Source of the DNA: Rapana venosa
Taxonomy: Eukaryota; Mollusca; Gastropoda; Neogastropoda; Muricidae
DNA length: 64,000 bases
Direction of reading: 5' to 3'
NCBI GenBank assembly: GCA_028751875.1
Contig: CM054135.1
Location: 54,871,351-54,935,350, forward strand
In this document: positions 13,801 through 27,500 of the stretch, in pieces
Numbering within the stretch: position 1 is the first letter of the stretch
Layout of the letters: each line of letters begins with the position of its first letter
The notes under the pieces: model-generated
Databases searched by the model: none
The model's input: the letters and a program-made list of their open reading frames with translations, nothing else
What the model was told of the DNA's origin: nothing
Made by a program: the position numbers and the translations under genes

Positions 13801-16800
13801 TTGTTATCAACGGCTGTACACAACACAAACAGTGCACAATTATGATGTGTATGTTTTATTGTGTGTCTTGTTATGAACAGCTGTACACAACTCAAACAGT
13901 AAATAATGATGTGTATGTTTTATCGTATGTCTTGTTATCAACAGCTGTACACAACTCAAACAGTAAATAATGATGTGTATGTTTTATCGTATGTCTTGTT
14001 ATCAACAGCTGTACACAACACAAACAGTAAATAATTATGATGTGTATGTTTTATCGTGTGTCTTGTTATCAACAGCTGTACACAAAACAAACAGTAAATA
14101 ATTATGATGTATGGTCTATTGTATGTATTTCCAGAATAATGGAATAAGACTCATGAACTTTTTTTAATGTTCAGTCCCCACGTGCATGCAGTTTTGTGCA
14201 TTTTGTCATCTGTTCCCATTGGCACATATGGCCTACTCATCTGAAAGCAGGAACAGGTTTTAATGTGTGTGCATGATATTCTGTATGCATTCACACATGG
14301 GACCTCAGCATATAGTCTCATCTGATGGGACTTTCTGTTCTTGTGTGTGAGTCAGTGTGTGTGTGCTTGTGTTATTTTTAAGTTCTTTTGTTTCAAGAAT
14401 AATGGAATAAGCACTAGTGTGCCTTTTTATATCCAGTCCCTGTGTGTATGCAGTTTTGTCAAGTTTTTCATCCGTTCCCACCAGCACACATTGGCCTTCT
14501 CTTCCAAAAAGTGGAACAGGTTTTAACATGTGCGCAAGATGTTCTGCATGTGTTCACACATGAGACCTCAGTTTATAGTCTCATCTGAAGGACTTTGGGG
14601 GAAAGTGGAGTCGGCACTGATGATATCTCCAAGGAGAAAAAAATCCCCTTGGACGGGATTTGAACCCGAGTCAGCAGATCACGAGTACAATGAGCAATGC
14701 TTTAACCACCAGGCTATCCTTTTCTTTTAAAAAAAAAAATTCTTTTATTTTGAGGATAATGGAATAAGCACTCATGTGCTTTTTTCATCTAGTCTCCATG
14801 TGTATGTGGTTTTTGTAAATTTTGTCATCCATTCCCACCGGCACACAATGGCCTACTCTTCAGAAAAGCGTAATGGATTTTAACGTGTGCGCAAGATGTT
14901 ATGTGTGTGTGTGCGTTTCTGTGTTTGTGTGAGTGTGTGTGTGTGTGTGAGTGTGGATGTGAATGCATATGCTGATGTGCTGAGTCCATGTTTGCATGTG
15001 AGTGTGTCTTAATATGGATGGATATCAGTCATGGTTGAATGACCTTTATCTTAAAAGTATACAAATGGCTTGCCCAAGACTGATAATGATCAGTGCTATT
15101 TTATATGACAAATGTTGTATTTATACATATGCATGTAACTCATACAAAAATTTCTCTTTTGAGACAAAATTATATAGGTATTTGTATGCACATAGGAACA
15201 CAGACAACACAAACATGAATATATATTCACACACAGAGTGACAGACACACACAGACTATACAAAGAATAACACACACTTACACACAGCTGGACACACGCA
15301 TGGTCTAAATTTCATACACATGAGCATGCGCTCACACACACGGAACACATACACTTTTTTCTTGAGTGCTCACACACACACACACGCACACACACACACA
15401 CGCGTGCGCACACACACACGCGCGTGCGCACACACACACACGTGCACGCTTCATACCTGAAGTTCTTTGGGATTGTGGTCATCAAAATAACGACACAGCT
15501 CAGTATACAGGGGTCCGCCAATCACAAACAGAATGGTGCACACCAACATGATCAGCCAGGCCAGCAAAAAGGTGATCCCCACCCCACTGAAACCAACCAC
15601 ACAATCATCAGTCAGCCATGTTCTCACTCATCCCGACAGCAACAGGAAAGCAAAGATTCCCACTTCAGTACTCCTTGGCCTACGGATGTGATCACAGCTG
15701 CACAATGGAAAAACTGAAAATCTCATCTAAAAAAAAAGAAAAAAAAAAAGTAATGTTCTCACTTTCCCTTGTGGGGATGCTGGGGGCCTGTCAGAATAAA
15801 TAGCATCCCCATCTTCTGGAAATTCTGTGCTAGGAATATCCTCTTTTCTATTCCTCTCTATGTGTCTGCCTTGTTCCTTTTCTTCCTGTCACCTCCTTCT
15901 TGTCTTTTTCTGGCTTCTTGGTCCTTTCTCCTGCCCTTTTCCCAGAAAGACTTTAAGATAATACTCTCCCACGCCGAAGTTGGGATGCACTGGGCCTGAC
16001 TCGTCAGGCGCTGTGCTGCAGTTAAATGCATTTTCGCTCCTATGAAAGACAACACTAGTAGCTGTCTGAGCGACAAAGCTCACTAACAGCATGACAAACA
16101 CCAGAAATACAAACACTAATCAGCCCTGAACTACTGCGCTCATGATACAGTCAGTCAGGTTGTTGTTGGGTGTTCCCCAGCTTTACACCTTGGGGGGTCA
16201 CCCAGAATTCACACTCTCACTCACACATCCCACTTGGGAATCGCTGTAAGATCGTAAACGCACTGGATGCGAAGTTTTGCTTGAATCACTTTTCAAGTAC
16301 CTCGTCATATCAGCAGCCATACTTCAGAGGATTTTTGGGGTCTCTCTTTTAAATGAGAATGCATGGAGGCTTTTTGTTGCTGTTATGATCAGAGCTTTTT
16401 GTGGCTGAAGACAACTTCAACGTCAACTGTTTACAACATATAGCAACAAATTTAATGAAGAACACTTAGCAACATCAATAATTGACACAGCTTTTTGAAT
16501 TGGGCTAAGAATGGATGCGTCAACCTATGTTCTATAAAACACAGAGAAACCGCCACGCTCAAAGGCACGATCACAGCAGGGTTTTTCCCTTAATCACAGT
16601 AGGGTATAACTTATTCACACACGCATGCACGCAAGTGCGCGCATGCGGGCGCGCACACACACACACACTCTCTCTCTCTCTCAGGCAGACAGAGAGACAG
16701 ACAAACACACACACACACACTCTCTCTCTCTCCATGTTACCCACAGACACACACACACACACTACACTTTCTCTCTCTCCCTTTCTTCGCCTCACTCACA

Positions 16801-19800
16801 AACACTTACGCCATGAGGAAGTTGGAGCCGGTGCCAGTGTTGCAGCACTGTGCTCCGAACCCAGGCCTCTCGCCGCACAGTCCAAACAAAATGCCCATGT
16901 AGTATAACACCACCACCAGCAGCAGAGCACAGCTGATGCCGATGCCAGCGTACCACCTGCAACAAGTCAGGGGTTTGTGTGTGTGTGTGTCGTATCACTG
17001 AACAGCTGTCTACTCACTACAGATAATGACTTTATTCATTTATTTATTTATTTATACCACTTTCAGTCACGGCAGATTTCTCTGCGTGAAATTAGGGCTG
17101 CTCTTCCCTGGGAGAGAGCATGTCGCCGCAAGAGCAGCGCTACCCTTTTTTTTTCTTCTTCTATTTTTTTCCTGTCTGCAACTGTATTTGTTTCCCTATC
17201 AGAGTGGCTTCTTTCTACAAAATTTTGCCACAGACAACTCTCTTGTTGCCATGGGTTCTTTTACGTGTGCTAAATAATTATATGTAACACATGGGACCTC
17301 GATTTATCGTCTCATCTGAAAGACTAGCACCCAGACCACCACTCATGGTCTAATGGGTGGGGAACATTTCAGGCCCAAACGGGATTCAAACCACCACACA
17401 CTTCCGACCCGGACTTTTCACTTTCTAGGCAGGCGCATTACCTATAGACCACCGATTCACTTGACTTATGCCTCTGGATGCCCTGGGGAACACAGGGCTG
17501 CAACAACACCCCTCCAAGGAACTAGGCTCTGGGAGATAGATCCTCTTCAGCTCGGCCCATGTCATTCCGGCTGCCTTCGTTTCTTCGTCAACACTTCTGC
17601 GCCAGGTCTATTTTGGTCGACCAACTTTCCGCTTCCCTTGTGGATTCCAGTCAAGGGCCTGCCTGGTGACTACATTTAACTCGACCAGAAATGTGGGCTG
17701 TAGTCGTTTGCGTTGGTTTTTAAAAAAAAAAAATTCCCCCCATTCTTTTAGAGCTGAGGTTCACAATGGTGGATTTGCATATGCAAGGTTCGCCCCCGTA
17801 GGTAGCCACATTTCAACTTCGGGGAAAGGCTTTTTTGATGGCTTTGTCAACGGGTCTTTAGGGTTGACAATAATAAAATAATAATAATGTATGGAATTTT
17901 TTATATATGAATTTAGATAAGACATGCATGCCCTTTCGCAGACACCCCTTGGACACACACAGAGGAACATACCACACACCCCCATACAAAAATTTTAAAA
18001 AATTTGGAAAACACACACGTCAAATTTTAAAACAAAAAAAAAAATTTTAAAAAAAAAACTAACCAAAAACCCCCCATAAAAAAAAAAACCAAAAAAAAAC
18101 AAAAACAAAAAAAACAAAAAAAAAAAACCCAAAAACAAAAAAAACAAAAAGAAAGCCCCCCAAATCAAAAAAACAAAACCCAATAACTATTTCATTTTAA
18201 AAAAAGGGCCTTAAAAAAAATTGTAAAAACAGAAAAGAAATTCATTTCAGAAATGAAACCCAATTTAAAAAAACTTTTTTTGAATTTTTATTTAATTTTT
18301 AAAAGCTTTAAAAAAAAACCAAAAATCGAAAATTTTAGTCAAAAATCACAAAAAAATAGATAAGTGAAGAAAATAAGAAAAATTTTGCGTTTTTGTGGAA
18401 AAGAACATGCACATTCCTATGGGGTATGTTGTATCAATTTTTTAGTCTCTGTGGCACAAAATTGTGTAAGTATACCTAAAAATTTTTACCACAAAAGTTT
18501 TAAAAAAGAAATAGTTTAGGGAAACCCATGGTGGTCCAAAAGATTGGGTCTATTTCAACTGAGCCCCAAGGATTGGGTCATTAAACTGAGCCCCAAAATT
18601 GGGTCTACTTATACTGAGCCCAAAAAATTGGGTTCTTTCAAATGAGCCCCCAAAGGGTTGGGTGTACTTACAACTGTCCCAAAAGGGTTGGGTTTTTGTT
18701 CGATGAGCCCAAAAAAATTGGGTTTACTTACAACGAGCCCAAAGGATTGGGTCTACTTACAACTGAGCCCAAAAGATTGGGTCTACTTACAACTGAGCCC
18801 AAAAGATTAGGTCTACTTACAACTGAGCCGAAACGATTAGGTCTACTTACAACTGAGCCCAAAAGATTAGGTCTACTTACAACTGAGCCGAAACGATTAG
18901 GTCTACTTATGACTACGCCTAAAAGATTGGGTCTACTTACAACTGAGCCTAAAAGATTGGGTCTACTTATGAATGAGCCCAAAAGACTGGGTATATTTAC
19001 ATCTGAACCCCAAAAGATTGGGTCTACTTAAAACTGAGCCCATAGGTTTGGGTCTTCTTAAAACTGAACCCCAAAAGACTGGGTCTACTTAAAACTGAGC
19101 CCATAGGTTTGGGTCTTCTTAAAACTGAGCCCAAAAGATTGGGTTTACTTACAATTGAGTTTTGTATTTCGGTGGTAAAGTTATCGACTCCATTTCGCAT
19201 GCTCTTTTCCAGGTTGTTGATGGACTCTGTGGCACCTGTCACACAGCATCAGGGCATTATTTAATCAGCACAGCTTAGCGCAGTGGTATCCTCGATAAAT
19301 ACACAGAGACAAACACTCTCACATACACACACAGACAAACTGACATAAACGCAAACACCATGCCACACCCAAGGACAGAAAATACAAACGGAATCATTGC
19401 TATATTCTTTATGTTACAGATTTTATACTCCACACACAAGTGCATGCGCATACATACACTTGCATGCACACACAAACACGCATACACAGACACATGCGCT
19501 AAATTCATGATTTATTTTTCTTCAAAGGAGTGTACAAGAAATTACTCCAGTTTTAACCCTTTACCATTCGCATTTCTTACAGAGAAACTCTCTGTAGTAT
19601 TCGGAAATTTACGCTGTTTTTATCAGAGAATAAGGTACCTCAAGTACACATAGTCCTGCACAGTTACTATTGTTCGCAGAGCAGTCATATTTGGCCAAGG
19701 TATTCACATGATGTCATACTTTGTTCTGCACCCCAAGATGTGTGTCCTACCTACATGTGTCGTGCTGCTGTCCCCTCTTTGTCACCAAATACAGGTAACA

Positions 19801-22138
19801 TTGCAGTGACATCATGCTGTTAGTCTACAACTACCCTCCAATATGCGCAATATAGGTATGTGATTAAAAAAAATAATATGTGTGGTCCTGCCTGAATGTG
19901 TCCTCCATCGCATCCGCCGTCATGGTAATCCAATCGAACATTCACACGTCACAAAATTACTGTCACCAAGTCTACACTTTCTCAGTGGAAAGTATTCAAA
20001 CATATTGAAAACAACGTTGACTAATGCTCGTATATACATTATTTACAAATATATGCTGACGCCTACTATTTACACAGACACTAGTATGTCCTTCACCAAT
20101 AGCCAGTTACATGGCTGTCGCAATGCAGGTGTCACAGCCAGTGTCGCGTCCAGGTGTGTTGGCGTGTTTCTCAGGTGAAAATACTGATTAATTTTGAGAA
20201 ATCTGGTTTTCGTCATAATATTACTGATCCGTGACTCAGAAAATGTCAAATCAGTAGACCAGTAGAGATGAAGCCTCGGCAAACGCTTGATCCCCATCAT
20301 GATCAAAACTGACAGGTAAGCCCAAATTTCATCAGGTGTTGTTTCTGTCGTAATGGATCTATGACTAAGCCTTTCACAGCGATCTTTTGCCTGGCATATT
20401 GTTAGTTTCATCTGCTACAATTTGAAAAAAAATTTAGGGCACAAACAAAACAAAGTAATCTAAGAGCTTGGCATTCAGTGGGAGAGTTTGTGCCGCCCAG
20501 TCGGCAGCGTGAAGTCTTGCACTGAGCTAGGCATTTGTGCGCTGCGCCATGTCGTCTGCTATGAAGCCAACCGAATGTTACCCTCAGCATCACTTTCCGA
20601 CTCACTACCTTCTCCTATTTCATCTCTTTCTTCTACATCTACTTCAACATCGGATTCAACATTTTATTCTCTTTCGAACTGTTCCACTTGAGCCAAAATA
20701 GCTTCAATTTCCACATCAGTATATTCCTTCCAAATTGTATGCTCAATCTTTGCTGCCATTTTTAGCTACAAGAAAGCGTGGGGAAGACAAAGCCAGTCAC
20801 TGGCCAATTTCTTGTGAAAGGGAGGCTGTGTAGCACTGAATTTGGTGCCCATTCCTTTCTTAGTTTATACTGACCTCAGTGGAATGTTCATTCATGGTGT
20901 GCGTGTACTAGGTAGAGCTTAGTGCGTGATGGAAAATCCCCACTAGGCTGAAATGACGTCCGGCGGGCTGCGGCGGGTATAAATAGATGCGGGCGAGCGG
21001 GCAGCGGCGGGCTACGGCGGGTAAAAATGGGAAAGGGTTAAGGTTGTGAATGAGGATTTAAAGCCTGTCTAGTACAGTTTTCCATATCTGTGTGTCCCTC
21101 TTGAGTCTAACGCCGCATATAAAACATATAAACTGGGTTCGATTCCCAGCCTTGCACTCTCTTCTTAGTTTGATGGGAACACCGAGCTGAATGTCAAGTC
21201 TTTCGGAAGAGACTATAAACCAGCTGGAGCTGTGCTTCCGGACTTGGACACATCAAAATAAACCATGACAGTTGAAAATTGGAAAAAGCAGGAGCGCCCA
21301 AAGGTCCTGAAAAAAATTGGTAGGCTCAACACCCAAATGTGTCCCTAACGTCAGAAGGGATTCTTTAGCAGAGGAATGTCCCCCCCCCCCCCCCCTCCCA
21401 AACAACAACAACAAACAACCCAACAACATATACTTGCAAGAAAAGCTGAAAGGACAACAACACCAAAAATGGATACACTAAAAATGAACAATTATTTTAC
21501 AGATACTAAGAATCAATCTAAGCTCTAACCTGATATACAATGACATTCATAACAAGCACTTCACTTCATTGGATTCATACAGCTGAAACCTGTGTCTCCC
21601 TATCTGCGGTGTTAGACTCAGAGGGACACACAGATATGGAAAACAGCACTAAACAGGGGACAGGCGGCATTTTAAGCCAAAGAAAAAACCCAAACCCTGC
21701 AGTAACTAGACAGGGGACAAGCAGGATTACTAGACCAGGATTCTTCTTCTTCTTCTTCCATTTTTGTCATGTTTCTCCCAGGGCAGGTTTGACACCGATG
21801 AGCCTTCTCCATCTCTCTCTGTTTTGAGCTCCCTCCTTATTTATGCCCCTTTCTCCAAGATTATCTGCAATACAGGCAGCCCAGGTTTTGCTAGGTCTTC
21901 CCTTTGGTCTCTTTCCATCCACTATGAAGTTCATTGCTCTTTTTATGATGCGGTAGTCTGCTTTCCGTTGAACGTGCCCAAACCAGCGCAGTCTACTGCT
22001 ACTAGCTACAAACTTCAGATCATCAACTTTGCACATTCTCCATAGTTCTCCATGGACCAGGATTACATATCAAAATATATTGACATTTTCTGGCACACAC
22101 TGGAACACTTTACAAACTTGTGGTACACACACACACAC

Positions 22139-22217
<79 letters not shown>

Positions 22218-23152
22218 CACTATTAATGCCAGTCTCAACACTTGATGTTGCATTACTCTTTGCTGTGTCAATCGTCTGTTCTGCCTGTGAACAAAAAAAA
22301 GTCATAACATTATCTCATCTGATATTGGATTAATAAACACGTGGACCATGAAAACAAACAGTAACACACACACATGCACGTGCACACACACACATTTTTT
22401 TGGTGTGAATTCTGCATGTTTGCAGACATAAAATCAGATTCTAAATACTCCAAACAATGTCTTTTTTTTAAACATCAAATAAAAGCAGTTTTCATTTTTC
22501 TATTTCTCTTCTTCTGTATCAGAAGTCATACCATTTTTTCTCTACAAAAAAGGTAATTCAATTGCAGACAGAAGGAGGGGGTAGTGGGTGCATGACAACA
22601 CAGAGGTTAGACCCTTGCGCGTGCACGCACACACTACACAAATGCACTACACACAACACTCACTCCTTCGGATGAGACTATAAACCAAGGCCCTGTGTGC
22701 GAACGCACGCAGAACATCTTGCGCACATGTTAAATCCTGTTCCGCTTTATGAAAGAGTAGGCCATTGTGTGCCGGTGGGAACAGATGACAGAATATACAA
22801 AACCGCATACACACGGGGACTGGATGTAAAAAAAGCACATGAGTACTTATTCCATTATCCTCGATATAAAAGAATACATAAATAAATAAAAAATAACTCA
22901 CACACAAACGCACTCACTCACTCACACACACATACTCACTCACACACACTATACACACAAAACCAAGCAGGATATAAAAGTTTGGTTTTTTTTCAAAAGA
23001 AAGAAAGAAGAGACGAAGGCCAGCCTACCGTTGAGATGTACTGACTGAGGTTGGCAGCTTTGGCCACACTGCTCGCCTGCCTGCCTAGTGCATCCAACTG
23101 AAATCACACACACACACGTGTGCACATACACACACACGCGTGCACATAAGCA

Positions 23153-23184
<32 letters not shown>

Positions 23185-24425
23185 TGCACACACACATGCA
23201 CAGCACACATACACACATATATGCATATGCACACACACACGTATGCACACACACATGCACACATGCATGGACACACACACACACACATACATTCACAAAC
23301 ACATGCACATACGCACACACACACACACACATCATCATTATCAACTATTGTTAGATTAACTTAAATGTTCAGTTGATTTGACATTATGAACATAATCAAA
23401 GATATCTCACTCACATTCACAAACACAGAGTTATGCTCCATAATGTAAAGACAATGTGATATGACTGGGGGGAGGGGGGGTTGCTCTTGTCTTTATTAAA
23501 TTATTTTTTTGTTAAAACTCCATCATGGCTTTTTGTTTTTGTTTCTATTTTAAATTTTCAATAGTTAATTCAGTTTATGTTAGAGTGGTTCCAAATATGT
23601 GTGGGTGCACATGTGCGTGCGTGTGTATGTATGTATGTGTGTGTGTGTGAATGTGTATGTGTGTGCATACGTGCATGCATGTGTGCATGTGTGCCTTCCT
23701 GCATGGGAAAATACACTGACTACACAGTACACTGGACTGATAATATATACAGTGCACTTCACAGAGCTGAGGAAATTTTACATTATTTCTATATAAGACA
23801 GAAACGGATTCTAAACCATCAATTCTTTGTTTCTTAAGACAGAAGGGATTCTAAAACATCAATTCTTTGTTTCTTAAGACAGAAGCGGATTCTAAAACAT
23901 CAATTCTTTGTTTCTTAAGACAGAAGGGATTCTAAAACATCAATTCTTTGTTTCTCAAGACAGAAATGGATTCTAAAACATCAATTCTTTGTTTCTTAAG
24001 ACAGAAGGAATTCTAAAACATCAATTCTTTGTTTCTTAAGACAGAAAGGATTCTAAAACATCAATTCTTTGTTTCTCAAGACAGAAAAGGATTCTAAAAC
24101 ATCAATTCTTTGTTCTTAAGACAGAAGGGATTCTAAACCATCAATTCTTTGTTTCTTAAGACAGAAATGGATTCTAAAACATCAATTCTTTGTTTCTCAA
24201 GACATAAATGGATTCTAAAACATCAATTCTTTGTTTCTCAAGACAGAAAAGGATTCTAAAACATCAATTCTTTATTTCTTAAGACAGAAAGGATTCTAAA
24301 ACATCAATTCTTTGTTTCTCAAGACAGAAAAGGATTCTAAACCATCAATTCTTTCAATCCCAGATACAAACCCCTTTTTTGTAGTAGTCTCCAATGCAGA
24401 ATTGACATGTCTTCAAAACAACAGT

Positions 24426-24519
<94 letters not shown>

Positions 24520-24520
24520 T

Positions 24521-24590
<70 letters not shown>

Positions 24591-27500
24591 AGGAGAGAGA
24601 GAAAGAGGAGAAGAGAGAGACAAAGAAGAGAGAGAAGAGAGAGAGAGAAAGAGAGAGAGAGAGAGGAGAGAGAGAAAGAAGAGAAGCGAGAGAAAAAGAG
24701 AGAGAGAGAAGAGAGAGAGAGAGAGAAAGAGACAGAGAAAGACAGAAAATGAGAGAGAAAGAAGAGAGAGAGGGAGAGAGGAGAGAGAGAGAGAGAGGAG
24801 AGAGAGAGGGAGAGAGAGGAGAGAGAGGGAGAGAGAGAGAGAGAGGGGGGGGGTTAGAGAGAGAGATACAGAGAACGAAAGAGTACCCCAGAAAAGTTAG
24901 CAGAAATTTCGTAGTCGGATGGGTTGTAGCCTGGACAGGAAGTTGTATTTGTGCAGACAGCGTCAATACCAATGCGGATTTCTGTGAGGTTTCCTGACAA
25001 CTGAGATCCCTGCGTGCTCAAAGTATGCAGCGTATCAGCGATGTTGTTGAGTTCCTGTTGCGTCTTGCTCACATCTGTATACATAAAAAATAAACAGAGC
25101 AAAATTAACACGGGGAAAGATGGCGACGTTTTAAATATTCGTGAACACACAAAGATAACAGAACAATATTAACACAGGAAAGATGACAGTGCTTTAAATA
25201 TTCACACACACACACACAACATGCTTTGTTAGTCTGGATTTATATATTAAAAAAATCTCCATAGATTTTGTCTCAACATGTTTGAACATTGTATTTTGAT
25301 TGCTTTTATATGCCAATTTTCTTGATTTTCTGTTGTTGTTTTTTGTGTGAGGGCAGGATGACAACAAGTTGTATAAACTTACTCTTTTACCCTCAATAAA
25401 GATCATTTTGACGTGACTTGACTTGACTTGAAACATGTGCAGACTCATGCATCTACATGCATGTATACACAAGCACTATCTCCCCTTCTCTTTCAAGAAA
25501 GGGTTTGTATGCACATAGCCAAGTGGTTAGGACGTTCTGCTTGGGATCTGATGGCTTGGGATCAAAGCCACCACTGAAGCACCCATTCAAGGGGATTTTT
25601 CATGCAAAGATTTTATATATGTACTGACTCTACTTCCCCAACCCCATGTGCAAATGCACACAGAACATCTTCCACACATGTCAAAAGCTGTTCCATCTTT
25701 TGGAAGAGTAGGCCACTGAGTGCTGGTAGGATCGAGTAACATTTAAAAAATGCATACACAATGGGTTCGTGTACAGACATCATCTCTGAAGTCAGAATGC
25801 GGCTACCTTCATGGTGGACAAACCTGGTCGCACATGCAAAATCTGACCATTGGTGACCCTTGGATCTCTAGCTGCATAATTATAGCATCCATTCATGCTC
25901 ATAAACATCCCTGAAGTCAGAATGCGGCTACCTTCATGGTGGGCAACAATGGCTGTATACACAAAATCTGGTAACTGAACCTCTAGGCTCTAGCCAAGGA
26001 ACAACAACAAAAATAATACACAAAAACATACGCATAGTCATGTGTACATATTCTTTCTCTTACGTGCACATTATTTAAACTGTGCAGATATTGTTGAGTT
26101 CCTATATACATGTGAACAACATGCACAAACACACCACACACACACACATGCCCACACGCCAGAAGGTAACGTATAAAAGCATCCTACACGGACAGCATAT
26201 TTCAATCATTCCCACTACTTGGGCTGATGTGAAATAAAAAGGTCTGGGCAGAGAAATTATCCGCTGACAGGGGGGGAAAGATTGCCGTCAGTTAGGCATC
26301 TTTCATAGCAGTTGAACATAGATACAGCTGAGTGTGTTACCATAACCTTTTTGTTTTTCTTCAAGATATTATTTGTATCTTGATGACTTGGAAGGTAAAG
26401 AGGCTACTCGCCCATTGAGACTGTACTGGATGATTTGTGTTGGTAAGAAAACCAGACAAGTGGAGAATGAGAGATGATACTGGGGAGAAAGGGAGGGTCA
26501 GGAGAGAGAGAGGGGGGGGGAGAGAGAGAGAGAGTGAGTGAGAGAGAGAGAGAGAAAAGAAAGTGCACTTGAGCATGTGTATGTGTATGTGTGTGAATGT
26601 GTGGTCTGTGTGGTCTGTGTGTGTGTGTGTGTGTGCGCATGTGCACGCTCGTGCTTATGTGAGCATATGCATACATGCATGTACATGTATGTACACACAC
26701 ATGCATGTAAAACACAAAGGCATGCACACACATACAAGCAAGTGTGCATAAGTATAGAAAAAGAAACAGAAACAAAAAAACAAGAAAGAAAGAAATTACA
26801 CAAATGAGAATCAACGTAGTAGGTTGTGATATGTAATAGTCAATACATGTAATAATCTCATAATCCCTCGGCTGCAGAAAAGCAACATGTCCCAATTCTT
26901 ACCATCCTCCTTCTGTTAATTGATGCTTATGTATGCAGGCGATGCTGATGGATTGACAATATTGTACACCAACCCCATCAACAATAATCCTCCCTTTTGT
27001 TTGTTTGTTGGTTGGTTGTTTTTTTCCTGGGCTAAAGCTCATAGGCTTACCAATGGTCAGATTTTGCACTTGTAACCATCTACCCATTATTAAAAAGACT
27101 GCATTCTGATTTGAGGGCTTGATGTCTAAACACCACACAAGTGTACATGCATTAAAATAAAAAAAAGTTGTCGTTCATTCTTTTCTGCCAAAAGGCAAAA
27201 TGCGTTTTAACATGTGCGCAAGGTGTTCTGTGTGCGTTGGCACATGGGACTTCAGTTTGTTGTTTCATCAGAAGGACTTTTGGGGGTGTGGAGCTGGCAC
27301 TGATGTATTTCTCGGGGGGGAGGGGATCTGCTTGAACAGGTGTCTCAGTGGTGGCTCAAATCTGCACTGTCAGATTACCGGCTTAACGCTCTAACCACTA
27401 GGCTATTACCCCCCCCCCCCCCCGTCCTGTTTTTATTTTCAATGTGGATGCTGGCAATGACCTATAGCTCCGCCTTACCAGGTTGCGGACAACACATGCT

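Larger units (their letters stand above)
25075..27015. other. intron sequence with a probable LINE 3' end
   Basis: 25385-25435 has CCCTCAATAAAGATCATTTT followed by (GACTT)n, the style of a LINE 3' end with a tandem pentamer tail. An inverted counterpart is at 56522-56545. The rest is SINE (25508-26010) and microsatellite (26495-26760). Confidence 0.7.

Noticed and set aside
18642..19031. 129-residue plus-strand open frame of LGLLTTEPKR repeats
   Set aside because: This is the antisense side of the donor-derived 30-bp minisatellite; the unit length keeps it open.
23795..24353. CRISPR-like regular repeat
   Set aside because: Units are contiguous with no unique spacers, and the genome is eukaryotic; it is a minisatellite.
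24312..24997. Long Arg-Glu or Leu-Ser open frames
   Set aside because: They are translations of the (GA)n/(CT)n tract. The only real coding block here is the prominin exon 24887-25074 on the minus strand.
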